Shown piece after piece: positions 48,256-57,508 of a stretch of 64,000 nucleotides of DNA. The stretch is taken from positions 62,001 through 126,000 of the forward strand of contig NZ_JAGGPA010000041.1 of assembly GCF_018614035.1 (NCBI RefSeq). Direction: 5' to 3'. The position numbers and the translations under genes are program-made. This DNA comes from Streptomyces sp. ISL-96 (GTDB taxonomy: Bacteria > Actinomycetota > Actinomycetes > Streptomycetales > Streptomycetaceae). Each line of letters begins with the position of its first letter. Positions within the stretch are counted from its first letter, which is position 1. Below the pieces are notes generated by a model, which worked only from the letters and a program-made list of their open reading frames with translations, did no database searches and was not told the DNA's origin.

Positions 48256-50919
48256 ATGGTGACCTTCGCGCAGGCGCAGGAGCGCGCGGAAGAGTGGGTC
48301 AACGGGGATGTGCCCGTGCCGTCGCACCGTGAGGTGCGGGTGCGCGAGTTCGAACTCGGTTTCGTGGTGTGGGCGGAGGACCGTGCGGACGGTCCGGCGT
48401 CGGACGGTGGGCGTCAGCGCCTCGTCATCGCGCGGGACAGTGGCGAGGCCACGCTGTGGCCCGGGCTGCCGGTGGGTGAGGTGATCCGCCGGTACGAGGA
48501 GGAGTACGGGACGCCGGACGTGTCACCGGTGGCGGATGCGGGGCCGGCTCCGGCGCAGCGGGTTGACCTGGAACAGACGTCGTTCCTGTTGACGCCACCG
48601 GAGTGGCTCCAGGACGCGGCGGACAAGATCGGCATTCCGGATCGCCGTTCGACGGGTTCGAGTTCAGGTTCGGGTTCGACTTCGACTTCGGGTTCGGCTG
48701 CTGGTTCGGCCTCTGCGGGCGGCGGTTGGGCCGACGCGGTCAGCGCGGGGGCGGCTTCGCCTTCGGCGGGCGGTGCCGGTGGCGCGCTCGGTGATTCGGC
48801 CGACGCCAGTTCGACGGCCGGGGGCGGGAATTGGGGCGGATCCGGGAGTGAGAACGCTTCGCAGGCCGAACGCGGGTCCGGAGGGACTCCCTGGCCCAGT
48901 GCGGGCCAGGTCGACTACGAGCCCACCGCTTCCGACGGCGTGCCCGCGGCGCCCGTCGGGGCGACCCCCTGGGCCGGGACCGACACCAACTCGGCCACCG
49001 GCTCCGACGACGCGTCCGTTCCGCTGCCCGCGACGGTTTTCGCGCCGCCGCTCTCCGGGTCCGACGAGGACGACGCCCCGCCGCCCGGTGTGCCGCCGGA
49101 GGCCAAGACGGCGCTGATGTCGGGCGGCAGCCACTTGCCCTCGACCACGGTGGCCCCCGCGGTCCCCGGTGAGGCGCCGCAGCCGCCGGTTGCGCCCGTA
49201 CGCCCCGGCGGGCCCCGGCCCGATGCCGGGGACATCGCCGACGCCGCGACCAGCAAGGCCGCGGTGCCGCGCGGTGCGCGGGGGAGCGGTTCGATGCCTC
49301 CGCCGCCGCCCGGCGTTCCCGGTACGCCGGCGGGTGGGTACGTACCGACTCAGCTCGTTTCGGCGCTGGGGCCCGACGGCCCGCAGCCGCCCGGTCCGCC
49401 CGGCCCGCCCAGTCCGCCCGGCCCGCCGAGTCCTCCTGGCCCTCCTGGTTCGCCGACGCCGCCTCCCGGTGGCGGTGTTCACCATGCGGCGACGATGTTC
49501 TCCGACCCGAGTCAGGGCGGTGGCATGCCGGGGGCTCCGCAGCCGCCCGCTCCTCCCGGTCCTCCTGGGCCTCCCGGGGCTCCTGGTTCGGCGGCCCCGC
49601 CTCCCGGTGGGGGCGTACATCATGCGGCGACGATGTTCTCCGACCCGAGTCAGGGTGGCGGCATGCCGGGGGTTCCGCAACCGCCCGGTCCGCCCGGCCC
49701 TCCCGGCGGCGGTGTGCATCACGCGGAGACCATGCTGGCCGGTCCCGGCCAGGTCGGTCCGCCGCCCGGCGCCCCGCAGCCGCCCGGCCCGCCCGGTCCG
49801 CCCGGGATGCCGGGAATGCCGGGAATGCCGCCCGGTGGCGCACCGATGCCGCAGCCCATGCCCATGCCCATGCCGCAGCCTCCGCAGGGCCAGGGGCAGG
49901 CGTACGGCTATCCGCAGCCCCAGCCGACCGGCCTGCCGACCGTCGGCCCCGGCTACCAGGCCGTCCTGCGCTACCGCGCCCAGGACGGCAGTGAGCAGCA
50001 GCTCATCCGCCGCTCCGCGCCCGGCACGCCGCACCCGGAGTGGCAGATCCTGCACGAGTTGCGCGCCATGAACGTGCCGCCGCAGCAGGTGCTGGAGCTG
50101 CACACGGAGCTGGAGTCGTGTGAGCTGCCGGGTGGTTACTGCGCCCGCATGATCCGCGAGACCTGGCCGCAGGTGCGGATCACGAGCGTGGCGCCGTACG
50201 GCAAGGATCACGCCAGCCGCCAGCAGGGCATGCGGCATCTCCTCACCCACCAGGGGGAGTTGCACCAGGTCGCGGACGGCCCGGCGCGCCCCGCGCCGAT
50301 GCGGGTGCCGTTGCCGCCGCCGGGCCAGCTGACGCAGGCGCCGCCGATCCCGCCCGAAGGCATCGCGCACGAGCTGATGGGCGCCTTCGGGCCGCAGGGC
50401 ATCTTCCGCTTCGACCAGGCGGCGGTGTCGCGTCAGGGCGTACCGGAGATCGTGGCGCGCACGCTCGTGTGGGCGGGTCTGCCCGTCGATTTCGGGCCGT
50501 TCTTCTGGGCGCAGGCGGTGCCGGGTCAGCCGGTGCCGACGCTCGCGGAGCTCGCCGCGCAGCGCGGCGTGCAGCCGGCTCCGGACGCGGGCTCGTATCT
50601 CGTCATGGGCAGCGACTTCGGCCGGGCGGTCTGTGTGCAGTACGGCACGGCCAACATCGTGGCCGTACCGGTGGAGGCGGGCCCCGGCGGCCAGCCCGTG
50701 CCGCCGCAGTTCGTGAACACCGGGCTGCCGGAGTTCACGCGCTCGCTGGCACTCCTCGGCCACATGTGGCGGCTGCGCTTCGGTCTCACGCCCGAGCAGG
50801 CGGGCCGCTGGACGGTCGACTTCCAGGCGCAGCTCGCCGCGCTGGACCCGGCGGCGCTGGCGTCGCCGGAGAGCTGGTGGTCGGTGCTGCTGGAGCAGAT
50901 GTGGGACGGCCTGCTCTGA
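48256..50919 (+). CDS. Large multidomain protein: YrhB-like head, collagen-like Pro-rich region, deaminase domain, SUKH-4 domain
   Basis: 887 aa. Residues 1-80 resemble YrhB/immunity-35 domains (TFAQAQERAEEWVNG). About 120-560 is low complexity: Ser/Gly, then PPGPPGPP collagen-like runs with three GGGVHHA-x-TM modules. About 565-675 is a deaminase-like domain (YQAVLRYRAQDGSEQQLIRRS, TPHPEWQILHEL, ELESCELPGGYC with the catalytic-type Glu and Cys pair). About 700-887 is SUKH-4 (GIFRFDQAAV, GLPVDFGPFFWAQ). It thus joins a toxin-like deaminase and an immunity domain in one chain. The Pro-rich part would keep the ends far apart. Third of three head-to-tail genes here. Confidence 0.8.
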   Translation: MVTFAQAQERAEEWVNGDVPVPSHREVRVREFELGFVVWAEDRADGPASDGGRQRLVIARDSGEATLWPGLPVGEVIRRYEEEYGTPDVSPVADAGPAPAQRVDLEQTSFLLTPPEWLQDAADKIGIPDRRSTGSSSGSGSTSTSGSAAGSASAGGGWADAVSAGAASPSAGGAGGALGDSADASSTAGGGNWGGSGSENASQAERGSGGTPWPSAGQVDYEPTASDGVPAAPVGATPWAGTDTNSATGSDDASVPLPATVFAPPLSGSDEDDAPPPGVPPEAKTALMSGGSHLPSTTVAPAVPGEAPQPPVAPVRPGGPRPDAGDIADAATSKAAVPRGARGSGSMPPPPPGVPGTPAGGYVPTQLVSALGPDGPQPPGPPGPPSPPGPPSPPGPPGSPTPPPGGGVHHAATMFSDPSQGGGMPGAPQPPAPPGPPGPPGAPGSAAPPPGGGVHHAATMFSDPSQGGGMPGVPQPPGPPGPPGGGVHHAETMLAGPGQVGPPPGAPQPPGPPGPPGMPGMPGMPPGGAPMPQPMPMPMPQPPQGQGQAYGYPQPQPTGLPTVGPGYQAVLRYRAQDGSEQQLIRRSAPGTPHPEWQILHELRAMNVPPQQVLELHTELESCELPGGYCARMIRETWPQVRITSVAPYGKDHASRQQGMRHLLTHQGELHQVADGPARPAPMRVPLPPPGQLTQAPPIPPEGIAHELMGAFGPQGIFRFDQAAVSRQGVPEIVARTLVWAGLPVDFGPFFWAQAVPGQPVPTLAELAAQRGVQPAPDAGSYLVMGSDFGRAVCVQYGTANIVAVPVEAGPGGQPVPPQFVNTGLPEFTRSLALLGHMWRLRFGLTPEQAGRWTVDFQAQLAALDPAALASPESWWSVLLEQMWDGLL
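49381..49830 (+). repeat. Collagen-like coding repeat with three VHHA-x-TM modules
   Basis: Runs of PPG/PGP codons alternate with three related modules (starting near 49471, 49611 and 49711) that encode GGGVHHAATMFSDPSQGGG-type sequence; the third is diverged (GGGVHHAETMLAGPGQV). Copies 1 and 2 are nearly identical in DNA, so the expansion is recent. Confidence 0.85.
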
Positions 50920-51155
50920 CCGGCTGAGGGGTACGTTCGGGCGCTCGACCTGCGGTGCGGGTCGGGCGCCCGTCCCGGTCGTCGGCCGGAAAGCTCTTCG
51001 GCGCGCTGCGCGACGGCACCTCGATTCCGACTTCTGACAGCAATTGACGCATCCTTGACCGGTGCGATCGGGCGGAGTGTCGGGTTTTGAGCACTTGCGG
51101 CTCATCCGTCAAGATTGCCACGGATTGTGTTGTGCGTCGGAGAGAGGCTTCAAGG

Positions 51156-52049
51156 ATGAGTGCATCGGTTTCACCGTCACCTCACGGCTTCACCGTCGGG
51201 CGGGGCCGCGGTTACCGTCCTGACCAGGTGGAGCGGTACGCCGCCGGGCTCTCCCAGGACCGCGACGCCGCGTGGGAGCGCGCCGCGCGCCTCACCGTCC
51301 TGACGAAGGAGATGGAGGCCGAGGCGGCGCGGATGCGCGAACAGGCGGACGGCCTCGCTCCGCAGACGTACGAGGCCCTCGGCAAGCGCGCCCAGCACCT
51401 CCTGGCGGTGGTCGAGGAGGAGGCCGCGGAAGTGGTGGCCTCGGCCCGCGATGAGGCCCAGGCGCTGCGCGACGCGGCCGCAGCGGCGGCCGCCGCTTCC
51501 CGCGAGGCGGCCCGCGAGCACGCGGAGACGGTACTGGCCGAGGCCGATGCCCGCGCTCAGCAGATCCTCCTCGTCGCCCAGCGCACCGCCGACGAGACGA
51601 GGGCCGACGCGCGCCGGGACGTGAAGGCGCGGCGAGGTGAGGCGATCGCGGCGCTGAAGGAGATGCGCCGGCGTGCGGCGGATTTGCTCGCCGGCCAGGA
51701 GAAGGAGCACGCGGAGCGCTGGGAGAGTGCCGAGCGGGAACTCGCCGGGCGCGAGGCGGAGCTGACCGCGCGTCATGCGGAACGCGCGGCCTGCGCCGAG
51801 GGCGGCCTCGCGGACGGGCAGCGAGCGCTGGCCGCCGAGGAGGAGACGGCCCGTCACGGCCAGGAGAACGCGGAGGCACGCGCCGCCGAACTGCTCGCCG
51901 AGGCACGGGTGCGTGAGGAGCGCGTCGTACGGGAGACGGAGCGCGTGCTGCGCGAGCACGACGACGCGCGCGAGGAGATGCAGGCGCACATGACGCACGT
52001 CCGCACCAGCCTGGCCACCCTGACCGGCCGCGCCCCGGCAGAAAGCTGA
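51156..52049 (+). CDS. Coiled-coil protein of the 'cellulose-binding'/DivIVA-like type
   Basis: 297 aa. A short globular start (HGFTVGRGRGYRPDQVERYAAGLSQDRDAAWERAARL in parts) resembles the first segment of DivIVA and FilP-like proteins; the remaining 240 residues are Ala/Glu/Arg-rich heptads, an unbroken coiled coil. Such proteins build cytoskeletal filaments in Streptomyces hyphae (FilP, Scy), though many relatives are annotated only as 'cellulose-binding'. ATG at 51156 (GAGAGAGGCTTCAAGG ahead); the in-frame start at 51087 lacks support. Downstream of the SUKH-4 gene on the same strand. Confidence 0.78.
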   Translation: MSASVSPSPHGFTVGRGRGYRPDQVERYAAGLSQDRDAAWERAARLTVLTKEMEAEAARMREQADGLAPQTYEALGKRAQHLLAVVEEEAAEVVASARDEAQALRDAAAAAAAASREAAREHAETVLAEADARAQQILLVAQRTADETRADARRDVKARRGEAIAALKEMRRRAADLLAGQEKEHAERWESAERELAGREAELTARHAERAACAEGGLADGQRALAAEEETARHGQENAEARAAELLAEARVREERVVRETERVLREHDDAREEMQAHMTHVRTSLATLTGRAPAES

Positions 52050-52102
52050 CGGGCAGCCAGCAGCTTCGCGATAGCCTGCGCGCCGCCGTGCACCGCTCCG
52101 GC

Positions 52103-53722
52103 TTACTTGGCCGGGGTTTCCTCGGTTATGACGGGGAAGCGGCGGGGCGCGACGAAGACCAGGGCCAGCAGGGCGAGGGTGGCCGCTATTGCCGCGCCGA
52201 TGTAGACGTGGTCGACCGCCGTGTCCACCGCTCGGCGCAGGTAGTCGGCCGCTTCGGCTGTGAGCGAGTTCGGGTTGGCCAGTGCGTGGGAGACGGAGTC
52301 GAGGTCGTCGGGGAGGCCGGCTCGTATGTCGTCCGGGGCGGCGGAAAGCCTCGATGCGAGCGTGGCGTTGGCTATCGCGCCGAAGAGGGCCGCGCCGACG
52401 GACTGGCCGACCTGGCGGCAGAAGAGTACGGACGCGGTCGTCGTACCGCGCTCCGCGTAGCCGACCGTCGACTGGACGCCGACGATGAGGGGGAGTTGGA
52501 AGAGGCCGAGCGCCGCGCCGAGCAGCAGCATGATCAGGGTCGGCTGCCAGGCCGCGCCGGGGAAGGGGAGGAGGGGGAAGGCGAGCAGGATCAGGGTCGC
52601 GCAGGCTATGCCGGTGATGGCGGTGAGGCGGAAGCCGATGCGGTTGTACGCGTGCTGGCTGAGCGCCGCGGAGAGCGGCCAGCTCAGGGTCATGACGGAG
52701 AGGACGAAGCCGGCGGCGATCGGGCCGAGGCCGAGGACCGCCTGGGCGTAGGTGGGGAGGAAGACCGTCGGCGCGACCATGAGGAGGCCGAGCGCGCCGA
52801 GGGCGAGGTTGACGGCGGCGATGGTGCGCCTGCGCCACACCCAGCCGGGGATGATCGGCTCGGCGGCGCGCCGTTCGATGAAGACGGTGGCGGCGGCGAG
52901 GATGGCGCTCGCGCCGAAGAGGGCGAGTGAGGGCGCGGAGAGCCAGGGCCAGGCGACGCCGCCCTGGACGAGCGCGAAGAGCAGCAGGCCGCCGCAGGCG
53001 AATACGGCAAGGGCGCCGGCCCAGTCGATACGGGGGCGGGCGCGCGCCGACTTGGGACGGGACGGTTCGTGCAGGTGGCGGGCTATGAGCCAGAGGGCGA
53101 TCGCGCCCACCGGCAGGTTGATGAGGAAGATCCAGCGCCAGTCGGCGTACGCGGCGAGCAGCCCGCCGAGCCCCGGGCCCGCGACGGCCGACACCGCCCA
53201 CACGGTCGACAGTCGGGCTTGGATCTTCGGGCGTTGCTTCAGGGGGTAGAGGTCGGCGGCGATTGTCTGGACCGTGCCCTGGATGGCGCCGCCGCCGAGT
53301 CCCTGGACGACGCGGAACGCGATCAGGCTGCCCATGTTCCAGGCGGCGGCGCAGAGCAGTGAGCCGATGAGGAAGAGGACTATGCCCGCGATCAGGACCG
53401 GCTTGCGGCCGAAGGTGTCGGACAGCTTTCCGTACACGGGGAGGGTGACGGTGACGGCGAGGAGGTAGCCGGAGAAGAGCCAGGAGAAGACGGCGAAGCC
53501 GCCGAGGTCGCCGACGATCTGGGGGACGGCGGTGGAGACGATCGTGCCGTCGAGCGCGGCGAGGGCCATGCCGAGCATGAGCGCGGCGACGACGGGGCCG
53601 CGGCGGGCGTTCGCGTTCGGAGCGGCGAGGCCGGTGGAACCCCTGCCTCCGGTTATCGCGCCGGCGCTGCCCGTATTTCCGGCGGGTCCGGTACTGCCCG
53701 CACTGCTTCCCGCGCCGCTCAC
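52103..53722 (-). CDS. DHA2-family multidrug MFS transporter
   Basis: A 14-helix proton-driven exporter. Motif C (GGLLAAYADWRWIFLINLPVG region), motif A (GKLSDTFGRKPVL) and the first helix with LDGTIVSTAVPQI are typical. The Ala/Gly-rich N-terminal tail is a streptomycete feature. The GTG at 53722 follows GAAGGGA; an in-frame start at 53761 is possible. Substrate unknown. It stands alone, convergent with the coiled-coil gene. Confidence 0.9.
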   Translation of the reverse strand: MSGAGSSAGSTGPAGNTGSAGAITGGRGSTGLAAPNANARRGPVVAALMLGMALAALDGTIVSTAVPQIVGDLGGFAVFSWLFSGYLLAVTVTLPVYGKLSDTFGRKPVLIAGIVLFLIGSLLCAAAWNMGSLIAFRVVQGLGGGAIQGTVQTIAADLYPLKQRPKIQARLSTVWAVSAVAGPGLGGLLAAYADWRWIFLINLPVGAIALWLIARHLHEPSRPKSARARPRIDWAGALAVFACGGLLLFALVQGGVAWPWLSAPSLALFGASAILAAATVFIERRAAEPIIPGWVWRRRTIAAVNLALGALGLLMVAPTVFLPTYAQAVLGLGPIAAGFVLSVMTLSWPLSAALSQHAYNRIGFRLTAITGIACATLILLAFPLLPFPGAAWQPTLIMLLLGAALGLFQLPLIVGVQSTVGYAERGTTTASVLFCRQVGQSVGAALFGAIANATLASRLSAAPDDIRAGLPDDLDSVSHALANPNSLTAEAADYLRRAVDTAVDHVYIGAAIAATLALLALVFVAPRRFPVITEETPAK

Positions 53723-54044
53723 CAAGATCCCTTCACCGTGCACGTATCTGGTCCTCGACACCTTCTCACTTGCAGGTCACGCAGCGGGAGGGTGCAGGCT
53801 CCCCCGAGTCGGGGTCCACCTGCGGGTGGAGAGCACCTAGGGGCTTCTCCTTATTTCTGGCCAGGGGGTGTTCGTCCCGGTGGAGGACGAGGAGAACGCG
53901 CCCGCTCTTTAGCTTGGTCTTACGGGCCACCGCACGTCGGTGGTGGGGCTGGCCCCAGGGCGAATACGGAGATGCGCACCAGTGTGCGGGGGGTTTCCGG
54001 CCGCCAGACTCGAAGCACTTGATCACACACTTAGGAGACTCACC
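53723..54044. promoter_or_regulatory. Divergent control region of the MFS exporter and MacB-like operon
   Basis: No gene was seen in these 322 bases. Two inverted repeats could be operators: TCCACC-tgcg-GGTGGA (53815-53830) and CCACCG-cacgt-CGGTGG (53927-53943), the latter about 100 bases before the ABC ATPase start. GGAG at 54033-54036 is that gene's ribosome binding site. Confidence 0.4.
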
Positions 54045-54833
54045 GTGACAACGGCTATGACCATTCCCAGGCACGGGGGCACTGGAGGGCGTACGGCCGT
54101 TGCCGCGAGGTCGCGGCAGGTCGTCAAGGCGTACGGGGCGGGGGAGACCAGGGTCGTCGCGCTCGACCACGTCGATGTGGACATCAACCGGGGGCAGTTC
54201 ACCGCCATCATGGGGCCGTCCGGCTCCGGCAAGTCCACGCTGATGCACTGCCTCGCCGGCCTGGACACCGTGACCTCGGGCGAGATCTACCTCGACGAAA
54301 CCGAGATCACCAAGCTCAAGGACAAGAAGCTCACGCAGCTGCGCAGGGACCGTATCGGCTTCATCTTCCAGGCCTTCAACCTGTTGCCTACGCTCAACGC
54401 CCTGGAGAACATCACCCTGCCGATGGACATCGCCGGCCGCAAGCCGGACGCGCCGTGGCTGAACCAGGTGGTGGAGACGGTGGGCCTCGCGGACCGGCTC
54501 AAGCACCGGCCCACCCAGCTGTCCGGCGGCCAGCAGCAGCGGGTCGCCGTGGCGCGGGCCCTCGCCGCCCGCCCCGAGATCATCTTCGGTGACGAGCCGA
54601 CCGGAAACCTTGATTCGCGGGCCGGGGCAGAGGTGTTGAGCTTCCTGCGCAAGTCCGTCGACGAGCTGGGCCAGACCATCGTCATGGTTACGCACGACCC
54701 GGTTGCCGCCTCCTACGCGGACCGGGTGCTGTATCTCGCGGACGGCCGGATCGTGGATGAGATGTTCTCGCCGACCGCCGAGCAAGTCCTCGACCGTATG
54801 AAGGACTTCGACGCACGCGGGCGGACGTCATGA
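54045..54833 (+). CDS. ABC transporter ATPase, MacB/LolD type
   Basis: 262 aa. Walker A MGPSGSGKSTLM, Q-loop IFQAFNLLPTLNALENITLP, signature LSGGQQQRVAVARAL and Walker B IIFGDEPTGNLDS match the MacB/LolD group, which drives mechanotransmission instead of moving substrates through the membrane. GTG at 54045 (GGAG upstream 8 nt). Its stop overlaps the permease start (ATGA), so the two make one exporter. Confidence 0.94.
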   Translation: MTTAMTIPRHGGTGGRTAVAARSRQVVKAYGAGETRVVALDHVDVDINRGQFTAIMGPSGSGKSTLMHCLAGLDTVTSGEIYLDETEITKLKDKKLTQLRRDRIGFIFQAFNLLPTLNALENITLPMDIAGRKPDAPWLNQVVETVGLADRLKHRPTQLSGGQQQRVAVARALAARPEIIFGDEPTGNLDSRAGAEVLSFLRKSVDELGQTIVMVTHDPVAASYADRVLYLADGRIVDEMFSPTAEQVLDRMKDFDARGRTS

Positions 54834-57409
54834 CCGTCGTCAAGACCTCCATGCGCAACTTCGTCGCGCACAAGGGACGGATGGCGCTCTCCGCCGTCGC
54901 GGTCCTGCTCTCGGTGGCGTTCGTGTGCGGCACGCTCGTCTTCACCGACACCATGAACACCACCTTCGACAAGCTCTTCGCCGCCGGCTCCGCCGATGTC
55001 ACCGTCAGCCCCAAGGCGGCCGAGGACGAGGACAACGGGCCGCGGACCGGCAGGCCCGAGGCGCTCCCCGCCTCCCTCGTTCAGCAGGTGACCAAGACGG
55101 ACGGCGTGAAGTCCGCCGAGGGCGCCGTCGTCAGCATGTCCGTGACCGTCGTCAACAGCGACAACAAGAACATGGGCTCCGACAGCGGCGCCCCGACGAT
55201 CGCCGGCAACTGGACGAAGAACGACCTCAAGTCGATGGACATCACCTCCGGACACGCCCCGCGCGGGCCCACCGAGGTGATGGTCGACGCCGACACCGCC
55301 GACAAGCACGGCCTGAAGCTGGGCGACGAGCTGCGTACGATCGCCGTCACCGGCGACATCAAGGCCAAGATCTCCGGCATCGCTTCCTTCAAGATGACCA
55401 ACCCGGGCGCGACCGTCGTCTTCTTCGAAACCGCGACCTCGCAGCAGAAGCTGCTGGGCAAGCCGGACCTCTTCACGCACGTCTCCGTAACCGCCGAAGA
55501 GGGCGTCAGCGACACGCAGTTGAAGCAGCGGCTCGCTGGCGCGCTCGACGGCCCGTACAAGCTCCAGACCGCGAAGGAAGCCGCGGACTCGGGCCGCGAG
55601 GAAGTCGGCTCCTTCCTCGACGTGATGAAGTACGCGATGCTCGGCTTCGCCGGGATCGCCTTCCTCGTCGGCATCTTCCTCATCGTCAACACCTTCTCGA
55701 TGCTGGTCACCCAGCGCACCCGCGAGATCGGCCTGATGCGGGCCATCGGCTCCAGCCGCAAGCAGGTCAACCGGGGCGTGCTGGTGGAGGCGCTGCTGCT
55801 CGGCGTCGTCGGCTCGATCCTCGGCGTGGGCGCCGGTGTCGGCCTCGCCGTCGGCCTGATGAAGCTCATGGGCTCGATGGGCATGGAGCTGTCCACCAAG
55901 GACCTGACCGTGGCCTGGACGACCCCGGTCGTCGGGCTCGCGCTCGGCATCGTCGTCACCGTCGCCGCCTACATCCCGGCCCGGCGGGCCGGCAAGGTCT
56001 CCCCGATGGCCGCGCTGCGCGACGCCGGGACACCGGCGGACGGCAAGGCCGGCTGGATACGGGCCGGGATCGGCCTGGTGCTGACCGGTTCGGGCGGCGC
56101 GCTGCTCCTGCTGACGACGCGGGCGGAGAAGGCGAGCGAAGGCTCGCTGTTCCTCGGCGGCGGTGTCGTCCTGACCCTGATCGGCTTCATAGTCGTCGGC
56201 CCGCTCCTCGCGGGAGTCGTGGTCAAGGCGATCAGTGCCGTCGTGCTGCGGATGTTCGGCCCGGTCGGCCGGATGGCCGAGCGCAACGCGCTGCGCAACC
56301 CCCGGCGTACGGGCGCTACGGGCGCCGCACTGATGATCGGCCTCGCCCTGGTCGCCTGCCTCTCCGTCGTCGGGTCCTCGATGGTCGCCTCGGCCACGCA
56401 GGAGCTCGACAAGTCGGTTGGCGCGGACTTCATCATCCAGGCAGGTGACGGCGACGGCAGGAAGCCGGTCAGTCGGCAGTTGGCGCAGGCCGTAGAACGT
56501 GCGCCCTACACCGCTCATGTCACGCACATGAAGGAAGTGCCGGTCAGAGTGACGGTGCCGGAGGGCGCGACCGAGACCGAGGAACTGGTCGCCACCGACC
56601 CGACGTACATGGAGGACCTTCACCGGAAGACGCTCTCCGGCAGTCTCTCCGCTGCTTATGGCAAGGACGCCATGTCGGTCGGCTCCGAGTTCGCCGAACG
56701 CCACGGAGTCGGCGTCGGGGACGAACTGAAGGTCGCCTTCGAGCACGGCAGGACGGCTCGGCTGGCGGTCGTTGCCATCACGTCCGATGATGTCTCGGTC
56801 GACAAGGGTGCGATGTATACGAGCATCACGACCGCCGCTCAGTACGTCCCCGCCGACCGCATGCCGTTGGACAGCGTTCTTTTCGCAACGGCAGCGCCCG
56901 GTAAACAGAGTCAGGCATACGAATCGCTCAAGGCCGCGGTGGAATCCGACCCGACGGTAAAGGTCCTGGATCAGAAGGACTTCAAGCAGGAGCTGAAGGA
57001 CGAGGTCGGCCAACTGCTGAACATCGTCTACGGATTGCTCGGGCTCGCGATCATTGTGGCGATCCTCGGCGTCGTGAACACACTGGCTCTGTCAGTCGTG
57101 GAACGCACCAGGGAGATTGGCCTCATGCGTGCTATCGGCTTTTCCCGCCGACAGTTGCGCAGCATGATCCGGCTGGAATCGATTGTCATCGCGGTCTTCG
57201 GCGCACTGCTGGGTATCGGTCTTGGCATGGGCTGGGGTGCAGCGGCTCAGGTGCTGCTCGCACTGGAGGGTATGAAGGTCCTTGATATTCCCTGGCCGAC
57301 AATTCTGGCAGTCTTTGTAGGTTCCGCATTCGTGGGGCTCTTCGCCGCAGTGATCCCGGCCTTCAGAGCGGGCCGTATGAATGTTCTGAAAGCGATCGCG
57401 ACTGAGTGA
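54830..57409 (+). CDS. ABC transporter permease, FtsX/MacB type with two FtsX domains
   Basis: 859 aa with N-terminal membrane helix, a periplasm-side domain (about 60-250), a first FtsX domain (TREIGLMRAIGSSRKQV), a central helix pair, a second extracytoplasmic domain and a second FtsX domain (TREIGLMRAIGFSRRQLRS) ending NVLKAIATE. The ATGA overlap with the ATPase gene ties them together. In streptomycetes such pairs export lipids, peptides or antibiotics or act as signalling modules; the substrate is unknown. Nearby 3' sequence is slightly less GC-rich than the gene body. Confidence 0.93.
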   Translation: MTVVKTSMRNFVAHKGRMALSAVAVLLSVAFVCGTLVFTDTMNTTFDKLFAAGSADVTVSPKAAEDEDNGPRTGRPEALPASLVQQVTKTDGVKSAEGAVVSMSVTVVNSDNKNMGSDSGAPTIAGNWTKNDLKSMDITSGHAPRGPTEVMVDADTADKHGLKLGDELRTIAVTGDIKAKISGIASFKMTNPGATVVFFETATSQQKLLGKPDLFTHVSVTAEEGVSDTQLKQRLAGALDGPYKLQTAKEAADSGREEVGSFLDVMKYAMLGFAGIAFLVGIFLIVNTFSMLVTQRTREIGLMRAIGSSRKQVNRGVLVEALLLGVVGSILGVGAGVGLAVGLMKLMGSMGMELSTKDLTVAWTTPVVGLALGIVVTVAAYIPARRAGKVSPMAALRDAGTPADGKAGWIRAGIGLVLTGSGGALLLLTTRAEKASEGSLFLGGGVVLTLIGFIVVGPLLAGVVVKAISAVVLRMFGPVGRMAERNALRNPRRTGATGAALMIGLALVACLSVVGSSMVASATQELDKSVGADFIIQAGDGDGRKPVSRQLAQAVERAPYTAHVTHMKEVPVRVTVPEGATETEELVATDPTYMEDLHRKTLSGSLSAAYGKDAMSVGSEFAERHGVGVGDELKVAFEHGRTARLAVVAITSDDVSVDKGAMYTSITTAAQYVPADRMPLDSVLFATAAPGKQSQAYESLKAAVESDPTVKVLDQKDFKQELKDEVGQLLNIVYGLLGLAIIVAILGVVNTLALSVVERTREIGLMRAIGFSRRQLRSMIRLESIVIAVFGALLGIGLGMGWGAAAQVLLALEGMKVLDIPWPTILAVFVGSAFVGLFAAVIPAFRAGRMNVLKAIATE

Positions 57410-57446
57410 GGGGGGCGGCGCCGCTTTGGGGCGGGACGAAATGTAA

Positions 57447-57486
57447 GCGGGCAGTCGGTGATCCGAATGGATTGCCGACTGCCCGC
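57447..57486. terminator. Bidirectional terminator between ABC permease and phospholipase genes
   Basis: GCGGGCAGTCGG (57447-57458) pairs with CCGACTGCCCGC (57475-57486), a 12-bp stem with a 16-base loop between convergent genes. Confidence 0.85.
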
Positions 57487-57508
57487 GTTTACCGGTTTCC
57501 CTGGTCGG

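Noticed and set aside
52043..52066. AAGCTG/CAGCTT stem between the coiled-coil and MFS genes as terminator
   Set aside because: Six base pairs with a 12-base loop overlapping the stop codon is weak; not annotated.
53815..53943. CRISPR-like or phage attachment repeats near the ABC operon
   Set aside because: The repeats are single inverted pairs without spacers or a neighbouring integrase.
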